A stretch of DNA of 64,000 bases. It comes from Arthrobacter sp. PvP023. GTDB lineage: Bacteria; Actinomycetota; Actinomycetes; Actinomycetales; Micrococcaceae. The stretch spans positions 1,922,001 through 1,986,000 of the forward strand of contig NZ_JAFIBI010000001.1 of NCBI RefSeq assembly GCF_017832975.1, in the 5' to 3' direction. Positions 25,408 to 34,349 of this stretch are shown one piece after another. The notes beneath the pieces were generated by a model, which saw nothing but the letters and a program-made list of their open reading frames with translations, was not told the origin of the DNA and ran no database searches. Position 1 is the stretch's first letter, and each line of letters opens with the position of its first letter. Made by a program: the position numbers and the translations under genes.

Positions 25408-26013
25408 TCAACTCACCCCCAGACAGGTCTTCAAACGGATCAGTCCATCGCGGATGCGGGACTTGATGGTGGGCACGGCGGCGTTCAGTTTCTCCGCGAC
25501 TTCGCGGTACGTCAGCCCGCCGTAGTAGGCCAGCCGGACGGACTGCTGCTGGGTCTCGGTGAGGGTATCCAGACACCTGACCACGGCCTCGGCTTCCAGC
25601 CTGCTTCCGACCTCGTCCGAGACGGAGTCATGGTCAATCTCCTGGCTGCTGGCCCCGTACTTGGCCTCCCTGTCGGTTGACGACTGGGAGGACCTCACCT
25701 TGTCCACCGCCCGGCGGTGCGAAATAGTCATCAGCCAGGCCAGCGGGCTGCCTGCCTCCGGATTGAACTTTGCCGCGTTCTGCCAGACCTGGAGGAACAC
25801 TTCCTGGGTGGTGTCCTCACTGAGCTCGGGGTCGATCAGGACGCGGCGGGCCATGCCGAACACACGCCGCGACGTCAATTCGTAGAACTCCGCGAAGGCC
25901 TCTTGGTCCCCGTCGGCGATTCGAGCCAGCAGGTCGCCAAGCCGGCGGTTCACGTCGGCCGAAGTGCCAGGGGAAGCAGTGGCCTCTGGGTTTGGGGCGT
26001 TGGGAGTTTCCAT
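25408..26013 (-). CDS. sigK: ECF RNA polymerase sigma factor SigK
   Basis: 201 residues from the ATG at 26013 with GGGAGTG upstream; the frame extends to 26220 without domain content. Sigma region 2 (about 30-105, TTQEVFLQVWQNAAKF...AWLMTISHRRAVDKVR) and region 4 (about 145-195, LTETQQQSVRLAYYGGLTYREVAEKL) are complete. Together with the downstream RskA it forms a sigma/anti-sigma pair, in actinobacteria often redox-responsive through two Cys in SigK; here Cys147 and Cys197 are the only Cys. The upstream 257 bases hold its promoter, but I could not define it. Confidence 0.9.
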   Translation of the reverse strand: METPNAPNPEATASPGTSADVNRRLGDLLARIADGDQEAFAEFYELTSRRVFGMARRVLIDPELSEDTTQEVFLQVWQNAAKFNPEAGSPLAWLMTISHRRAVDKVRSSQSSTDREAKYGASSQEIDHDSVSDEVGSRLEAEAVVRCLDTLTETQQQSVRLAYYGGLTYREVAEKLNAAVPTIKSRIRDGLIRLKTCLGVS

Positions 26014-26270
26014 CACTCCCAAGCATAAGTCGATCCCGGCCGATCTTTTGTCAGCAGGGGCGCTGGGAACGTCGCGGTGGGTCTCCGGGCGCCGGGCCTG
26101 GTACCGGCGGACCTGCAATGTAGTCACCTGCCGCTCCTCGCAATCCTGTGGTTGGGCCGGGTTGGCCTCTACAGGTAATTCGGAGTGCATGCACCGATGG
26201 ATGGGCGGCGATTTCTGCAAATTGGCGGGCTGCCGGCGCGGGGGAGCGGAAGCCTCCGGGCGCTGCCGCG

Positions 26271-26738
26271 CTAGAGCTTGGCGCCGGCGAAGCCGTTTTG
26301 GCGCCAGGCCTCAAAGACCGCGATCGAAGCCGCGTTGGCAAGATTCAGGGACCGCAGGGACGGCAGCATCGGAAGCCGCACCCGGGCCGTCACATGCGGA
26401 TCGTGCTTGAGTTCCTCCGGAAGTCCCACAGATTCCGGTCCGAAGAGGAGGACATCGCCGGCGAGGTAACTGATGTCCGAATAGGAGGTTTCGCCGTCGG
26501 ACGTGAACGCGTAGACGCGCTCAGGCTGCAAAGCCTCCCAGGCGGCCTCGATGCTTTTGTGCACCGTCACGACGGCGAGGTCATGGTAGTCCAGGCCGGC
26601 GCGGCGAAGCTTGGCGTCGGAAAAATCAAAGCCCAGAGGCTCCACCAGGTGCAGTTCGGCGCCTGTGATGGCAGCCAGCCGGATGGCGTTGCCCGTATTG
26701 CCGGGAATTTCAGGAGTGTGGAAGAGAATGCGGAACAC
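26271..26738 (-). CDS. trmL: tRNA (cytidine(34)-2'-O)-methyltransferase
   Basis: 155-residue SPOUT methyltransferase of the YibK/TrmL type, which methylates the ribose of the wobble base in tRNA-Leu isoacceptors. The SPOUT motifs are visible: N-terminal PEIPGNTGNAIRLAA (about 9-23), LLFGPESVGLPEEL (about 96-109) and LPMLPSLRSLNLANAASIAVFE (about 121-142), which build the trefoil-knot SAM site. Length matches the minimal family. It starts at the ATG at 26738 and ends shortly after the sigK leader on the same strand. Confidence 0.93.
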   Translation of the reverse strand: MFRILFHTPEIPGNTGNAIRLAAITGAELHLVEPLGFDFSDAKLRRAGLDYHDLAVVTVHKSIEAAWEALQPERVYAFTSDGETSYSDISYLAGDVLLFGPESVGLPEELKHDPHVTARVRLPMLPSLRSLNLANAASIAVFEAWRQNGFAGAKL

Positions 26739-26763
26739 CGTCCCATCCTAGCCACTTCGGGCC

Positions 26764-27711
26764 TTAGTGCATTCCCCGGAGCAGCCTGGCGAGGACGGGG
26801 ACATTGACCGTGTTGGGGGCAGGCCCGGAGCCCAGGAACTCCTTGAGCCCGCGGACCAGTCCGGCCCCGTTGACCACCTGGAAGGTTTCATGCCCGCGGT
26901 GCGAGCGCCGGTGGTGGTCGATCACCGGTTCATGGAGGTTGCCGTCGGGACTGTGGATGACAGTCCACCCCGTCACGTTGAGCTCCGGGAAGATGTCCTG
27001 CATGCGCCGCACGATGTGCGCCAGCTGCGGCGGCGCAATGGCCCGGCCGCCGTGCGTGAGCGTGCTTCCGTTCCAGGCGTAGGCACCCTTGGGAAGCAGC
27101 ATGGATCCGACCAAGGCCAGCCGGTAGCCGGACAGCAGCGCATGGTCGATGTGGCTGTTGTCCGCGGGCGACTGCAGCCCGTTGATCAACCTTGCCGCGG
27201 GAATGGCCGGGAGGATCTGCTTGCTGATCAGCTGGACGGTCCGCATCTCCCGCTGGATCCGGGCTTCCGCTCCGAAGATACCCCGTTTACGCGGCATGCC
27301 GTGGATCTGCCGGGCCGCAAGCTCCTCCGGAATCAGCGGCACGTTGCCGGACTCCGGATGCTCGAACGGCGGGACGTACACCGGCGGATCGCCTGCTGTG
27401 TTGCGCGGCGTGTTGGGCCGGTGGACGGTTGCCGATGCGCGGCTTCCGGCTGGCGGCGCATCGAAATGGGCGCCCTCCGTGGCTGTCGCGCCGGGGGTCC
27501 CGTGCGCGTACGAGCGGTCGTAGGCGGCGCGCCGCTTCGGATCTATCAGCGTCTCATAAGCCAGCGTCACCTGCCGGAAGACGGCGGCATCCCCGCCATG
27601 GTCGGGATGTGCCCGCCGGGCAGCCTTGCGGTAAGCCACTTTGATCTCTTTGTCCGTCGCCGTCACAGGAAGACGAAGGACCTGGTAATGGGAGCTGCTG
27701 CCCTGGGTCAA
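26764..27711 (-). CDS. J-domain (DnaJ-like) co-chaperone protein
   Basis: About 315 residues. The N-terminal J domain (about 7-62) contains the HPD tripeptide at 35-37 that stimulates Hsp70 ATPase, with YRKAARRAHPDHGGD. A Pro/Thr-rich linker follows (about 70-130), then a C-terminal domain (about 145-315) resembling nuclease-related/NERD-type folds in general outline, which I cannot assign. There is no Gly/Phe region or zinc domain, so it is not a canonical DnaJ. I chose TTG at 27711 because AGGA lies seven bases upstream; an upstream GTG at 27744 has no ribosome site. Confidence 0.75.
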   Translation of the reverse strand: MTQGSSSHYQVLRLPVTATDKEIKVAYRKAARRAHPDHGGDAAVFRQVTLAYETLIDPKRRAAYDRSYAHGTPGATATEGAHFDAPPAGSRASATVHRPNTPRNTAGDPPVYVPPFEHPESGNVPLIPEELAARQIHGMPRKRGIFGAEARIQREMRTVQLISKQILPAIPAARLINGLQSPADNSHIDHALLSGYRLALVGSMLLPKGAYAWNGSTLTHGGRAIAPPQLAHIVRRMQDIFPELNVTGWTVIHSPDGNLHEPVIDHHRRSHRGHETFQVVNGAGLVRGLKEFLGSGPAPNTVNVPVLARLLRGMH

Positions 27712-27834
27712 ACACTGATCCTTTTCTTGTAGGTTCCAGTCCACTCAGGCAGTCCGGTCCGCCCAGTTTAACCGTGCATAGGCTCAACGTCCGCGCCCAC
27801 AGCCAGGGTTCCCGCTGCTGGCATAATTCAGCGC

Positions 27835-28767
27835 ACGATCATCGCCGTTGCCATTAACCCCCGGGCTTCCTTCGGCGGCGCACAGCGCACCGGCGACACG
27901 GTGGTGGACTACTTTCGCGCCGCCGGGGCCCGCGTGATCGTGCTGCGGAAGGCCAGCTATGAACGGCTGGCAGCTGCGGTGGGCAAGGTGCTGGCTTCAG
28001 GCTGCGATGCGCTGGTTGTTGTGGGCGGTGACGGCATGGTCCACCTGGGCATCAATGCGCTCGCCGAGTCCGGTGCCCCCTACGGCACGGTGCCGCTGGG
28101 TATCGTTCCCAGCGGCACAGGGAACGACATGGCCCGGGCCTTGGGTCTTCCCTTGAATGACACAGCTGCTGCCTGTGACCGTATGTGGTCCGCAATGGAG
28201 GCGGGCGGCCGCCTCATCGATGCCGGGCGCGTTACCGGCAACGGCACAAGCCGCTGGTTTGCCGGCGTTGTCTCCGCCGGGTTCGATGCCGCCGTTAACG
28301 AACGTGCCAACTCCTGGCGCTGGCCCCGCGGCAGGAGCAGGTACAACCTGGCCATGCTCCGCGAACTTGCCACCTTCAAGGCCATCGACTACACGGTAAC
28401 GGCTGACGGGGAAACCTGGCGGCAGGGAGCCATGCTCATCTCGGTGGCGAACGGTCAGTCCATCGGGGGCGGCATGAAAGTTACTCCTGACGCCGTGCTG
28501 GACGACGGACTCCTGGATCTGTTCATCGTCGAACCACTATCCCGCCTGCGGTTCCTTGCCGTCTTCCCGAAGGTCTTTTCCGGCCGCCATACCGGGCACC
28601 AGGCAGTGCACATCCGGCAGGTGCGACGGGTTGAGCTTTCGGCGGGAGGCGTCGTTGCGTATGCCGACGGCGAGAGGGTGGGCCCGCTGCCGCTGACCGT
28701 GGAGGTGGTGCCCGCTGCCATCAGGGTGCTGGCCGCGCCGCGACGACATGCCGGCCGGACCGTCTAA
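27835..28767 (+). CDS. Diacylglycerol kinase-like lipid kinase; non-canonical start
   Basis: DAGK/LCB5 catalytic family: the nucleotide-binding GGDGMVH (about 64-70) and GIVPSGTGNDMARAL (about 89-103) motifs are intact, and the length (about 310) is normal. Such enzymes phosphorylate diacylglycerol or related lipids at the membrane. The first canonical start in frame is GTG at 27901, but conserved family sequence (IIAVAINPRASFGG) is encoded in frame before it, up to a stop near 27769. In that upstream segment no ATG, GTG or TTG exists; I start the feature at ACG (27835), and ATT at 27826 is an alternative. A CATAAT -10-like element at 27822-27827 lies seven bases before ACG. The start is unresolved. 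Confidence 0.75.
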   Translation, partial: TIIAVAINPRASFGGAQRTGDTVVDYFRAAGARVIVLRKASYERLAAAVGKVLASGCDALVVVGGDGMVHLGINALAESGAPYGTVPLGIVPSGTGNDMARALGLPLNDTAAACDRMWSAMEAGGRLIDAGRVTGNGTSRWFAGVVSAGFDAAVNERANSWRWPRGRSRYNLAMLRELATFKAIDYTVTADGETWRQGAMLISVANGQSIGGGMKVTPDAVLDDGLLDLFIVEPLSRLRFLAVFPKVFSGRHTGHQAVHIRQVRRVELSAGGVVAYADGERVGPLPLTVEVVPAAIRVLAAPRRHAGRTV

Positions 28768-28824
28768 ACTCTTGCGGAGGACCGGCCGGAGCAGTGCCGC
28801 CGGCAGACCGTACGTGGGGGCAAT

Positions 28825-29544
28825 GTGCAATCGACGGACAGGGGACCCGCTGCGGTCCGGTCGCGAAGAGTACCCGGGGCAACCAGGGGGATAGTTGTGG
28901 CGTTGACCCTGGCCGTAGCGGTGGCCGCCGTGGCCGGATGCAGCGTGGGCGTTCCGGATCCTGCCGCCCCGGGTGACGTCCGGACCACGCCCGCGCTTGC
29001 AACACCCACCATTACCCCGGGCTACGATGCGGCTGCGGTGGCGGCAAAGGACCTTCCGTTGACGGCCGGAGACTCGCTGGCCCCAGGAGTTGCCGTCGGA
29101 CTTTCCGACGGACTCCGTGAGGCGCCGGGGTGGAAGACCATCAAGGAGGACGTGGCGGGGGAGAACCGCTACCTCAAAGCCGACGGATGCGTGGTCTCGG
29201 CGCGGGTCCGCGTGAACCAGACGGCGCTTGCCGTGGCCGGGGATGACAGGGCCTCCACGGTTGAACTGTTCAAATATCTGGATCCCACCATCCTGCCCGG
29301 CTACCTGAAGACCGACACCCTGCGCTGGGGCGGTGAGCCGGACAAGCCCGGGCCACGGGCGGAAGTGCTCGTCTTCGAGGGTGGATCTGCGCCAGGCGGA
29401 AAATCGAACGCAGTGCTGGCCCGGCTCTTTGCCACAGCGGGTTCGTCCGTCTTCATCTCGCTCTCGTGTCCTGACCCGGCCGCGCTCGCGGCGGCCCGGG
29501 CGGACGTGGCGGAACGACTGGTGGTTGTTCCGCCCACGAACTGA
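28825..29544 (+). CDS. Putative lipoprotein, unknown function
   Basis: 239 residues from a GTG at 28825. A basic N-terminus and hydrophobic stretch (22-38) end in a lipobox (VAGC, Cys39), so it should be lipid-anchored on the outer face of the membrane. The rest is a soluble domain without a motif I recognise; two further Cys (in DGCVV and LSCPD) could form a disulfide. It begins 57 bases after the lipid-kinase gene on the same strand and could be co-transcribed. Confidence 0.72.
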   Translation: MQSTDRGPAAVRSRRVPGATRGIVVALTLAVAVAAVAGCSVGVPDPAAPGDVRTTPALATPTITPGYDAAAVAAKDLPLTAGDSLAPGVAVGLSDGLREAPGWKTIKEDVAGENRYLKADGCVVSARVRVNQTALAVAGDDRASTVELFKYLDPTILPGYLKTDTLRWGGEPDKPGPRAEVLVFEGGSAPGGKSNAVLARLFATAGSSVFISLSCPDPAALAAARADVAERLVVVPPTN

Positions 29545-29566
29545 GCTGAGCGGCTGAGCTGTGCGA

Positions 29567-29986
29567 CTACGGCTTGCGGGAACTGCGGGGTGACAGCCGG
29601 TTGAGGGCGAGCGCGCCCACGAGCAGTCCGAAATCGCGAAGCGCGACGTCAAAGAAACTGCCCAGGAGCAGCAGGTTGATGATGATGCCCAGCAGCCACA
29701 CGGCCACGAGTATCGATCCGAAACGCGGCCGGACTGCCACCGCGATGCCGGCCGCCACTTCCACGACGCCGACGATGTACATGATCGTCTGGGCGGGGAG
29801 CGGCACCACGCCCGTTGCCACGGGCGCCAAATACACGGTCCAGTCGGCCAGGATGTTGGTGAATTTGTCGAGGCCGAAAATGATCGGTGCGACCGTGAAC
29901 ACTGTGCGAAGCAGCAGGAACGCCTGCCTGCCCGGTTCCGACGCCAGTACGGTGCCCGGCGCGTTCAGTGCAAAGGAAGATTTCAT
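29567..29986 (-). CDS. DoxX-like small membrane protein
   Basis: 139 residues with about four hydrophobic segments (about 22-42, 60-82, 86-106, 107-125), a layout typical of DoxX/DUF-type small membrane proteins. It starts at the ATG at 29986 with GGAG upstream. The open frame continues to 30376, but that portion overlaps the divergent regulator. Divergent from the cysteine-rich HTH gene with only 88 bases between them and shared AT-rich repeats, so it is a likely target of that regulator. Molecular function unknown. Confidence 0.75.
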   Translation of the reverse strand: MKSSFALNAPGTVLASEPGRQAFLLLRTVFTVAPIIFGLDKFTNILADWTVYLAPVATGVVPLPAQTIMYIVGVVEVAAGIAVAVRPRFGSILVAVWLLGIIINLLLLGSFFDVALRDFGLLVGALALNRLSPRSSRKP

Positions 29987-29995
29987 GACAGCTCC

Positions 29996-30062
29996 TTCTA
30001 AAAGTAGGTATTCTGATTTTAGAAACCTTTGAGTAATTAAGCAATGAATCTTGTTTTTAGAG
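29996..30062. promoter_or_regulatory. Inverted TTTTAGAA half-sites between DoxX-like and HTH genes
   Basis: TTCTAAAA (29996-30003) and TTTTAGAA (30017-30024) are inverted copies separated by 13 bases. A third related half-site, TTTTAGAG, lies at 30055-30062, next to the regulator's AGGG ribosome site. The region is markedly AT-rich for this genome and probably carries both divergent promoters. Confidence 0.6.
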
Positions 30063-30074
30063 TTAGGGTGTTCC

Positions 30075-30737
30075 ATGCGCAGACTTCCCTGGGCCCGCCG
30101 GATCGTGGCCGTGGCATCGCTGGGCGATGAAAACCGCCGGAAACTTTTCGGATTTATCGCCGCTTCGTACCGTCCGGTGGGACGCGACGAAGCGGCCGCT
30201 GCGCTGGAAATGCCGCGAAGCACGGCGTCGTTCCATCTGGACAGAATGGTGCAGGATGGCGTTCTGGCCGTCGAATTCCGCAAGCTCGGCGGCAAGGCCG
30301 GGCCCGGCTCCGGGCGACCGGCAAAAATGTACCGGCTGGCGCAGTCGGAAGTGGGGGCGTCCGTTCCGGACCGCAATTACGATCTCGCCGGTGAACTGAT
30401 GGCCACCGCCATCGAACGGTCGAGTGGCGCCGGAGAACCTGTCCGGGAAGCTCTGTTGGCCACCGCGTATGCGAAGGGCCTGGCAATGGCGGAGGGGAGT
30501 CAGAGCCTCGAGGAATTCCTCTCGGCGGAGGGCTACATGCCGAATCCCGACGGAGACGGAGGCTTTGCGCTTGAAAACTGCCCGTTCCACCGGCTTGCAG
30601 ACGGCCACGCGGAGGTGGTCTGTGCCATGAACGGCGCAATCCTCTGCGGCGCGGCCGCCGGGTGCGGTGTTGAGGAAAGCCGGATAGTAGGGAACGCAAC
30701 ACCCGGCCAGTGCTGCGCCAGGGTTACGCCGCCCTGA
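30075..30737 (+). CDS. HTH regulator with SufR-like cysteine-rich C-terminus
   Basis: 220 residues from the ATG at 30075 (AGGG upstream). The N-terminal winged HTH (about 10-85) has MPRSTASFHLDRMVQDGVL as the recognition helix-wing. The C-terminal half has Cys169, Cys183, Cys191, Cys197, Cys213 and Cys214; ENCPFHRLA...VVCAMN...PGQCC resembles the Fe-S-binding arrangement of SufR-type repressors (three Cys with spacing near 13 and 28). An Fe-S-sensing or redox role is inferred. It is divergent from the DoxX-like gene, its probable target. Its 3' end overlaps the convergent transporter gene by 14 bases. Confidence 0.82.
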   Translation: MRRLPWARRIVAVASLGDENRRKLFGFIAASYRPVGRDEAAAALEMPRSTASFHLDRMVQDGVLAVEFRKLGGKAGPGSGRPAKMYRLAQSEVGASVPDRNYDLAGELMATAIERSSGAGEPVREALLATAYAKGLAMAEGSQSLEEFLSAEGYMPNPDGDGGFALENCPFHRLADGHAEVVCAMNGAILCGAAAGCGVEESRIVGNATPGQCCARVTPP

Positions 30738-31602
30738 TTGCCGGAGACCGTTTGGGCCGGCTCGCCAGCAGGACGCCGGCTATCACAAGCAGCCCCCCGA
30801 TCGCCTGGGGCAGGCTGACCGGAATGCCCATCATGACCGTGATGGCTGCCGTGAACACGACGATCAGGTTCAGGTAATTGCCGGCGGTCGCCGGTGCCGT
30901 CGTTTTGAGTGCGAGGTTCCAGCACAGATACGCCCCCAGCGAGGGGAAAGCGGCGATGTACGCGATCGACCAGCCTTCTGCTGCGGTCGAGGGGAATCCG
31001 GCTCCACCTGCAATCGCGACCGGAGCTAGGAAGGCGGTTGCCATCACCACCTGCACAGCCGTGGCCGCAATGGCCGGCAGCCCAAGCCGACGGGAAATGA
31101 TGGTGTAGAAGCCCCACACTGTGATCGCCCCGATCATCAACAGTTCGCCAGAATTGAAGGTAATGCTGAACACCCGCTGCAGTTCGCCGCGGGTCAGTAC
31201 CAGGAGCACGCCGGCGAGGCCCAAAGCTATGCCCAGCCAGCCGAAGACGCCGGGCCATTCGCCGAGAATGAAAATGGCCATCACTACGATCAGCGCCGGA
31301 TTAGCGGCAGTGATCAGCGAAGCATTGAGCGCCGAGGTGTGCTGGAGGGCAACATAAAGCAGCAGGGTGTAGCAGCCCATGCCCAGGACGCTCAGGAGCA
31401 ACAGCACCCGCCAGCGGCCCAGGACAGCGCGCCAGTCCGGACGTTCCACGAAGTGGGCCAGCGCGACGAGCGGAAGGGCGGCCAGCGCCCACCTCCAGAA
31501 GGTGAGTTCGAGCGGCGTCATGGTGTTCACGGCGGCCTGCCCCACCACGAGGTTGCCGGACCAGAAGAGGGTGGCCAGCACCAGGTATATCGAGGCTTTC
31601 AC
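30724..31602 (-). CDS. DMT-superfamily (EamA) transporter
   Basis: 292 residues with about ten predicted TM segments arranged as two EamA repeats (about 3-135 and 145-285). It is typical of drug/metabolite exporters for amino acids or other small molecules; substrate unknown. It starts MKASIYLVLATLFWSGNLVVGQ at 31602. Its C-terminus overlaps the HTH gene convergently, and its start is 57 bases from the divergent cysteine desulfurase gene. Confidence 0.88.
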   Translation of the reverse strand: MKASIYLVLATLFWSGNLVVGQAAVNTMTPLELTFWRWALAALPLVALAHFVERPDWRAVLGRWRVLLLLSVLGMGCYTLLLYVALQHTSALNASLITAANPALIVVMAIFILGEWPGVFGWLGIALGLAGVLLVLTRGELQRVFSITFNSGELLMIGAITVWGFYTIISRRLGLPAIAATAVQVVMATAFLAPVAIAGGAGFPSTAAEGWSIAYIAAFPSLGAYLCWNLALKTTAPATAGNYLNLIVVFTAAITVMMGIPVSLPQAIGGLLVIAGVLLASRPKRSPAIRAA

Positions 31603-31647
31603 CGCTCGAATCTACACCGGCGCCTGAGCGTGCGGGGTGGCCGCGGC

Positions 31648-31662
31648 TAGAATTGAGTTGTG
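31648..31662 (+). promoter_or_regulatory. Leaderless-type promoter of cysteine desulfurase gene
   Basis: TAGAAT (31648-31653) is a good -10, separated by six bases from the GTG start at 31660, with no ribosome site between. The -35 is weak (TGAGCG at 31625-31630, 17-base spacer). Confidence 0.55.
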
Positions 31663-32886
31663 TCCGTCTACCTCGATCATGCCGCCACCACGCCTATCGC
31701 CGCTGAGGCATTGGCGGCCCTCACCCGCGAACTCGCCCGGACCGGGAACCCGTCGTCGCTTCACGGCTCGGGACGACGCGCCCGCCGTTCGGTGGAGGAC
31801 GCCCGGGAGTCGATTGCTGCCGCAGCCGGTGCCCACCCCTCAGAGGTGATCTTTACCTCGGGCGGCACGGAGGCTGACAACCTGGCTGTGAAGGGCCTGT
31901 ACTGGGCCCGCCGCGGCGAAAACCCGGCGCGCACGCGGATCCTTTGCTCCGCCGTCGAACATCATGCTGTCCTGGACGCCGTCGAGTGGCTGGAACGGCA
32001 CGAGGCGGCAGAAGTGTCCTGGTTGCCTGTGGATTCCAGCGGCGTTGTTGACCTTCATGTGCTGAAGTCCGAGCTCTCCCGGGAGCCGGAGTCCATCGCC
32101 CTCGTCACAGTGATGTGGGCCAACAACGAGGTGGGTACCATCCAGCCGGTGCACGAAGTGGTTGAGTTGGCCCATGCCGTGGGAGTGCCGGTCCATTCCG
32201 ACGCCGTCCAGGCCTTCGGTTCCGTGCCGGTGGACTTCCGGGGCAGCGGGCTGGATGCCATGTCCGTCTCCGGTCACAAGATCGGCGGCCCCGTGGGCGT
32301 CGGCGCCCTGCTGCTGGGCCGCGCCGTCAAGCTGACGCCGGTGCAGCACGGCGGCGGCCAGGAGCGCGATGTCCGCTCCGGGACGCTGGACACGGCGTCG
32401 ATCGCCGCCTTCGCCGCTGCGGCGGAAGCTGTGACCAAGGACCTCCCGCAGGAGGCTGCCCGGATCGCCGGGATGCGGGACAGGCTGATCGCGGGCGTAC
32501 GGGAGGCCATCCCGGAAGCCGTCCTGCGCGGAGCTCCGGGGGACGGCCGCCTCCCCGGCAACGCGCACTTCACTTTTCCTGGTTGTGAGGGCGACTCCCT
32601 GCTGTTCCTGCTGGACCTTGCGGGTGTGGAGTCCTCCACAGGCTCCGCCTGCACCGCCGGTGTGCCGCGGCCTTCGCACGTCCTGCTGGCAATGGGCCTG
32701 GACGAGGAGACCGCCCGGGGCGCGCAGCGTTTCTCCCTCGGCCACGCTTCAGTGGAGGCCGACGTCGACGCGCTTCTGGCAGCACTGCCGGGTGCCTATG
32801 AACGGGCCCGCCAGGCAGGGATGGCAGGGCACGAATCAACCATCCAGACGGCCGCGACGGTGGCCCGTCAGTCCGCCAGGAGCTGA
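31660..32886 (+). CDS. Cysteine desulfurase (NifS/IscS-like)
   Basis: 408-residue PLP enzyme that removes sulfur from cysteine for tRNA thiolation and cluster assembly. The PLP Lys is Lys207 (VSGHKIGG). The persulfide Cys is Cys331 in [16 protein letters not shown], in a short-loop context of the IscS/NifS group. HSDAVQAFG (about 179-187) holds the Asp that pairs with the PLP nitrogen. The start GTG appears leaderless. mnmA lies downstream on the same strand beyond one opposite-strand gene; the IscS-MnmA partnership supplies 2-thiouridine, and in mycobacteria iscS and trmU are adjacent. Its 3' end overlaps the convergent oxidoreductase gene by 19 bases. Confidence 0.93.
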   Translation: MSVYLDHAATTPIAAEALAALTRELARTGNPSSLHGSGRRARRSVEDARESIAAAAGAHPSEVIFTSGGTEADNLAVKGLYWARRGENPARTRILCSAVEHHAVLDAVEWLERHEAAEVSWLPVDSSGVVDLHVLKSELSREPESIALVTVMWANNEVGTIQPVHEVVELAHAVGVPVHSDAVQAFGSVPVDFRGSGLDAMSVSGHKIGGPVGVGALLLGRAVKLTPVQHGGGQERDVRSGTLDTASIAAFAAAAEAVTKDLPQEAARIAGMRDRLIAGVREAIPEAVLRGAPGDGRLPGNAHFTFPGCEGDSLLFLLDLAGVESSTGSACTAGVPRPSHVLLAMGLDEETARGAQRFSLGHASVEADVDALLAALPGAYERARQAGMAGHESTIQTAATVARQSARS

Positions 32887-34115
32887 TCAAGCGCGACTGC
32901 GGGATCGGCCAGACGGCCCGGCTTGATGGTTGCCCGACTGGAGATCAGGGCCTTGATGGCTTTCTGCGTGCGCGGAATGTTGACGTTCATACCGGCCACC
33001 ACCCTGCCCTCATGCTGCCAGAAGGCGATGAATTCCTTGCCTGCCAGCGTGCCCCGGATGACCGGCTCGGCGCCCGCCGCCAACGTGGGGAAACCCGAGT
33101 ACTCCATGCTGATGTCGTACTGGTCGGTGTAGAAATACGGAATCGTGTCCAGCGTTGCCTCCTGTCCAAGCATGGATTTCGCGGCGACCTTGCCGCCGTT
33201 GAGCGCATTGGACCAATGCTCGCTGCGGTGGTGCTGCCCGGTGAACGGATGCAGGGCGTTGGCAACGTCCCCTGCGGCGAAGATGTCAGTAGCGCTTGTC
33301 CGCAGGGAGGCGTCTGCCAGTATTCCGTTGTCAATGGCCAGCCCTGCCGCCTCCGCGAGCGAAATGTCCGGAGCGACGCCCACGGCCACCACCACTACAT
33401 CGGCGGGCAGTATCTCTCCTGATCCGGTGACCACCGCTGTGACGCGGCCGGAATCGCCCCGGAGTTCAGCTGCGGTTGCGCCCAGGCGGAACCGGACACC
33501 GTTGGCTTCGTGGAGCGAGCGGAAGAACGTGCCCAGCTCAGGTCCGACCGCGGCGGCCAGCGGGATGTCCTCAAGCCCGAGCAGCGTCACCTGGTTGCCG
33601 TAAGCGGTGGCCGCAGCCGCAAGTTCCATTCCGATCCAGCCGGAGCCGATCATCACGACGTTCTTTCCGCCCGGCAAAAGCTGCTCCCGGAGCCGGCGGC
33701 TGTCATCCAGGGTCCGGAATGTGGCCACGCCGTCGAGCCCGCTCCCCGGCAGCGGGATGCGCCGGGGGAGTGCGCCCGTGGCCAGCAGGAGTGCGTCATA
33801 GCCCAGGGAGCCACCGCCGCTGAGATGTACCGTGTGCGGGCCGGGGTCGACGGCGGCGACCGTCACGCCCAGGCGGAGGTCGACGTCGTTCTCGGCGTAC
33901 CAGGCGTCCGGTGCCACCGGGACGGCGTCCTCTCCCGCTTTGCCCAGGAGGTATTCCTTGGACAGCGGCGGGCGGAGATAAGGGTGGTGCGGTTCGGCGC
34001 CGATGAGGCTGATCCGGCCCCGGTAGCCCTCGCTGCGCAGGGTGCGGGCTGCGGTGGCGCCAGCCAGGCCCGCGCCAGCGATCACGATGCTTTCGATGGT
34101 GCGTCCGACAGTCAT
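32868..34115 (-). CDS. FAD-dependent ferredoxin/rubredoxin-type reductase
   Basis: 415 residues from the ATG at 34115; an earlier in-frame start (34322) adds a poorly coding leader. It is an NAD(P)H:ferredoxin reductase fold of the rhodocoxin/putidaredoxin-reductase group: the FAD-binding GxGxxG is [15 protein letters not shown] (about 10-24), the second dinucleotide motif is [14 protein letters not shown] (about 148-161), the ATG motif is LLATGALPR, and the C-terminal reductase domain (about 325-410) contains [14 protein letters not shown]. The redox partner is not encoded next door. Convergent overlap with the cysteine desulfurase gene. Confidence 0.88.
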   Translation of the reverse strand: MTVGRTIESIVIAGAGLAGATAARTLRSEGYRGRISLIGAEPHHPYLRPPLSKEYLLGKAGEDAVPVAPDAWYAENDVDLRLGVTVAAVDPGPHTVHLSGGGSLGYDALLLATGALPRRIPLPGSGLDGVATFRTLDDSRRLREQLLPGGKNVVMIGSGWIGMELAAAATAYGNQVTLLGLEDIPLAAAVGPELGTFFRSLHEANGVRFRLGATAAELRGDSGRVTAVVTGSGEILPADVVVVAVGVAPDISLAEAAGLAIDNGILADASLRTSATDIFAAGDVANALHPFTGQHHRSEHWSNALNGGKVAAKSMLGQEATLDTIPYFYTDQYDISMEYSGFPTLAAGAEPVIRGTLAGKEFIAFWQHEGRVVAGMNVNIPRTQKAIKALISSRATIKPGRLADPAVALDQLLAD

Positions 34116-34249
34116 GATGCCGCTCGATTCCGGAAATGCCGGCGCCTCCTGCCGGCAGGCTCTAAAAATAGTAATCCTGACAATAGAAGCCGCGGGCATG
34201 GCAGTCAAGGGGTACTGAGGTGATTTCCGGGCACCCTTTGGCGAGGCAG

Positions 34250-34255
34250 TAGAAT
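34250..34255 (+). promoter_or_regulatory. -10 element upstream of mnmA
   Basis: TAGAAT at 34250-34255 in the 234-base region between the oxidoreductase and mnmA; it would give a leader of roughly 90 bases. No clear -35 is seen. Confidence 0.4.
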
Positions 34256-34349
34256 AGATGCGCATGCAGTGTGTCCGCCGGTGCGCAATAGGCCGGCCAC
34301 GAGCGCGCTGCTGCAGCACCATGAAAACCTCCCCCTAAAGAAAGCCAGC

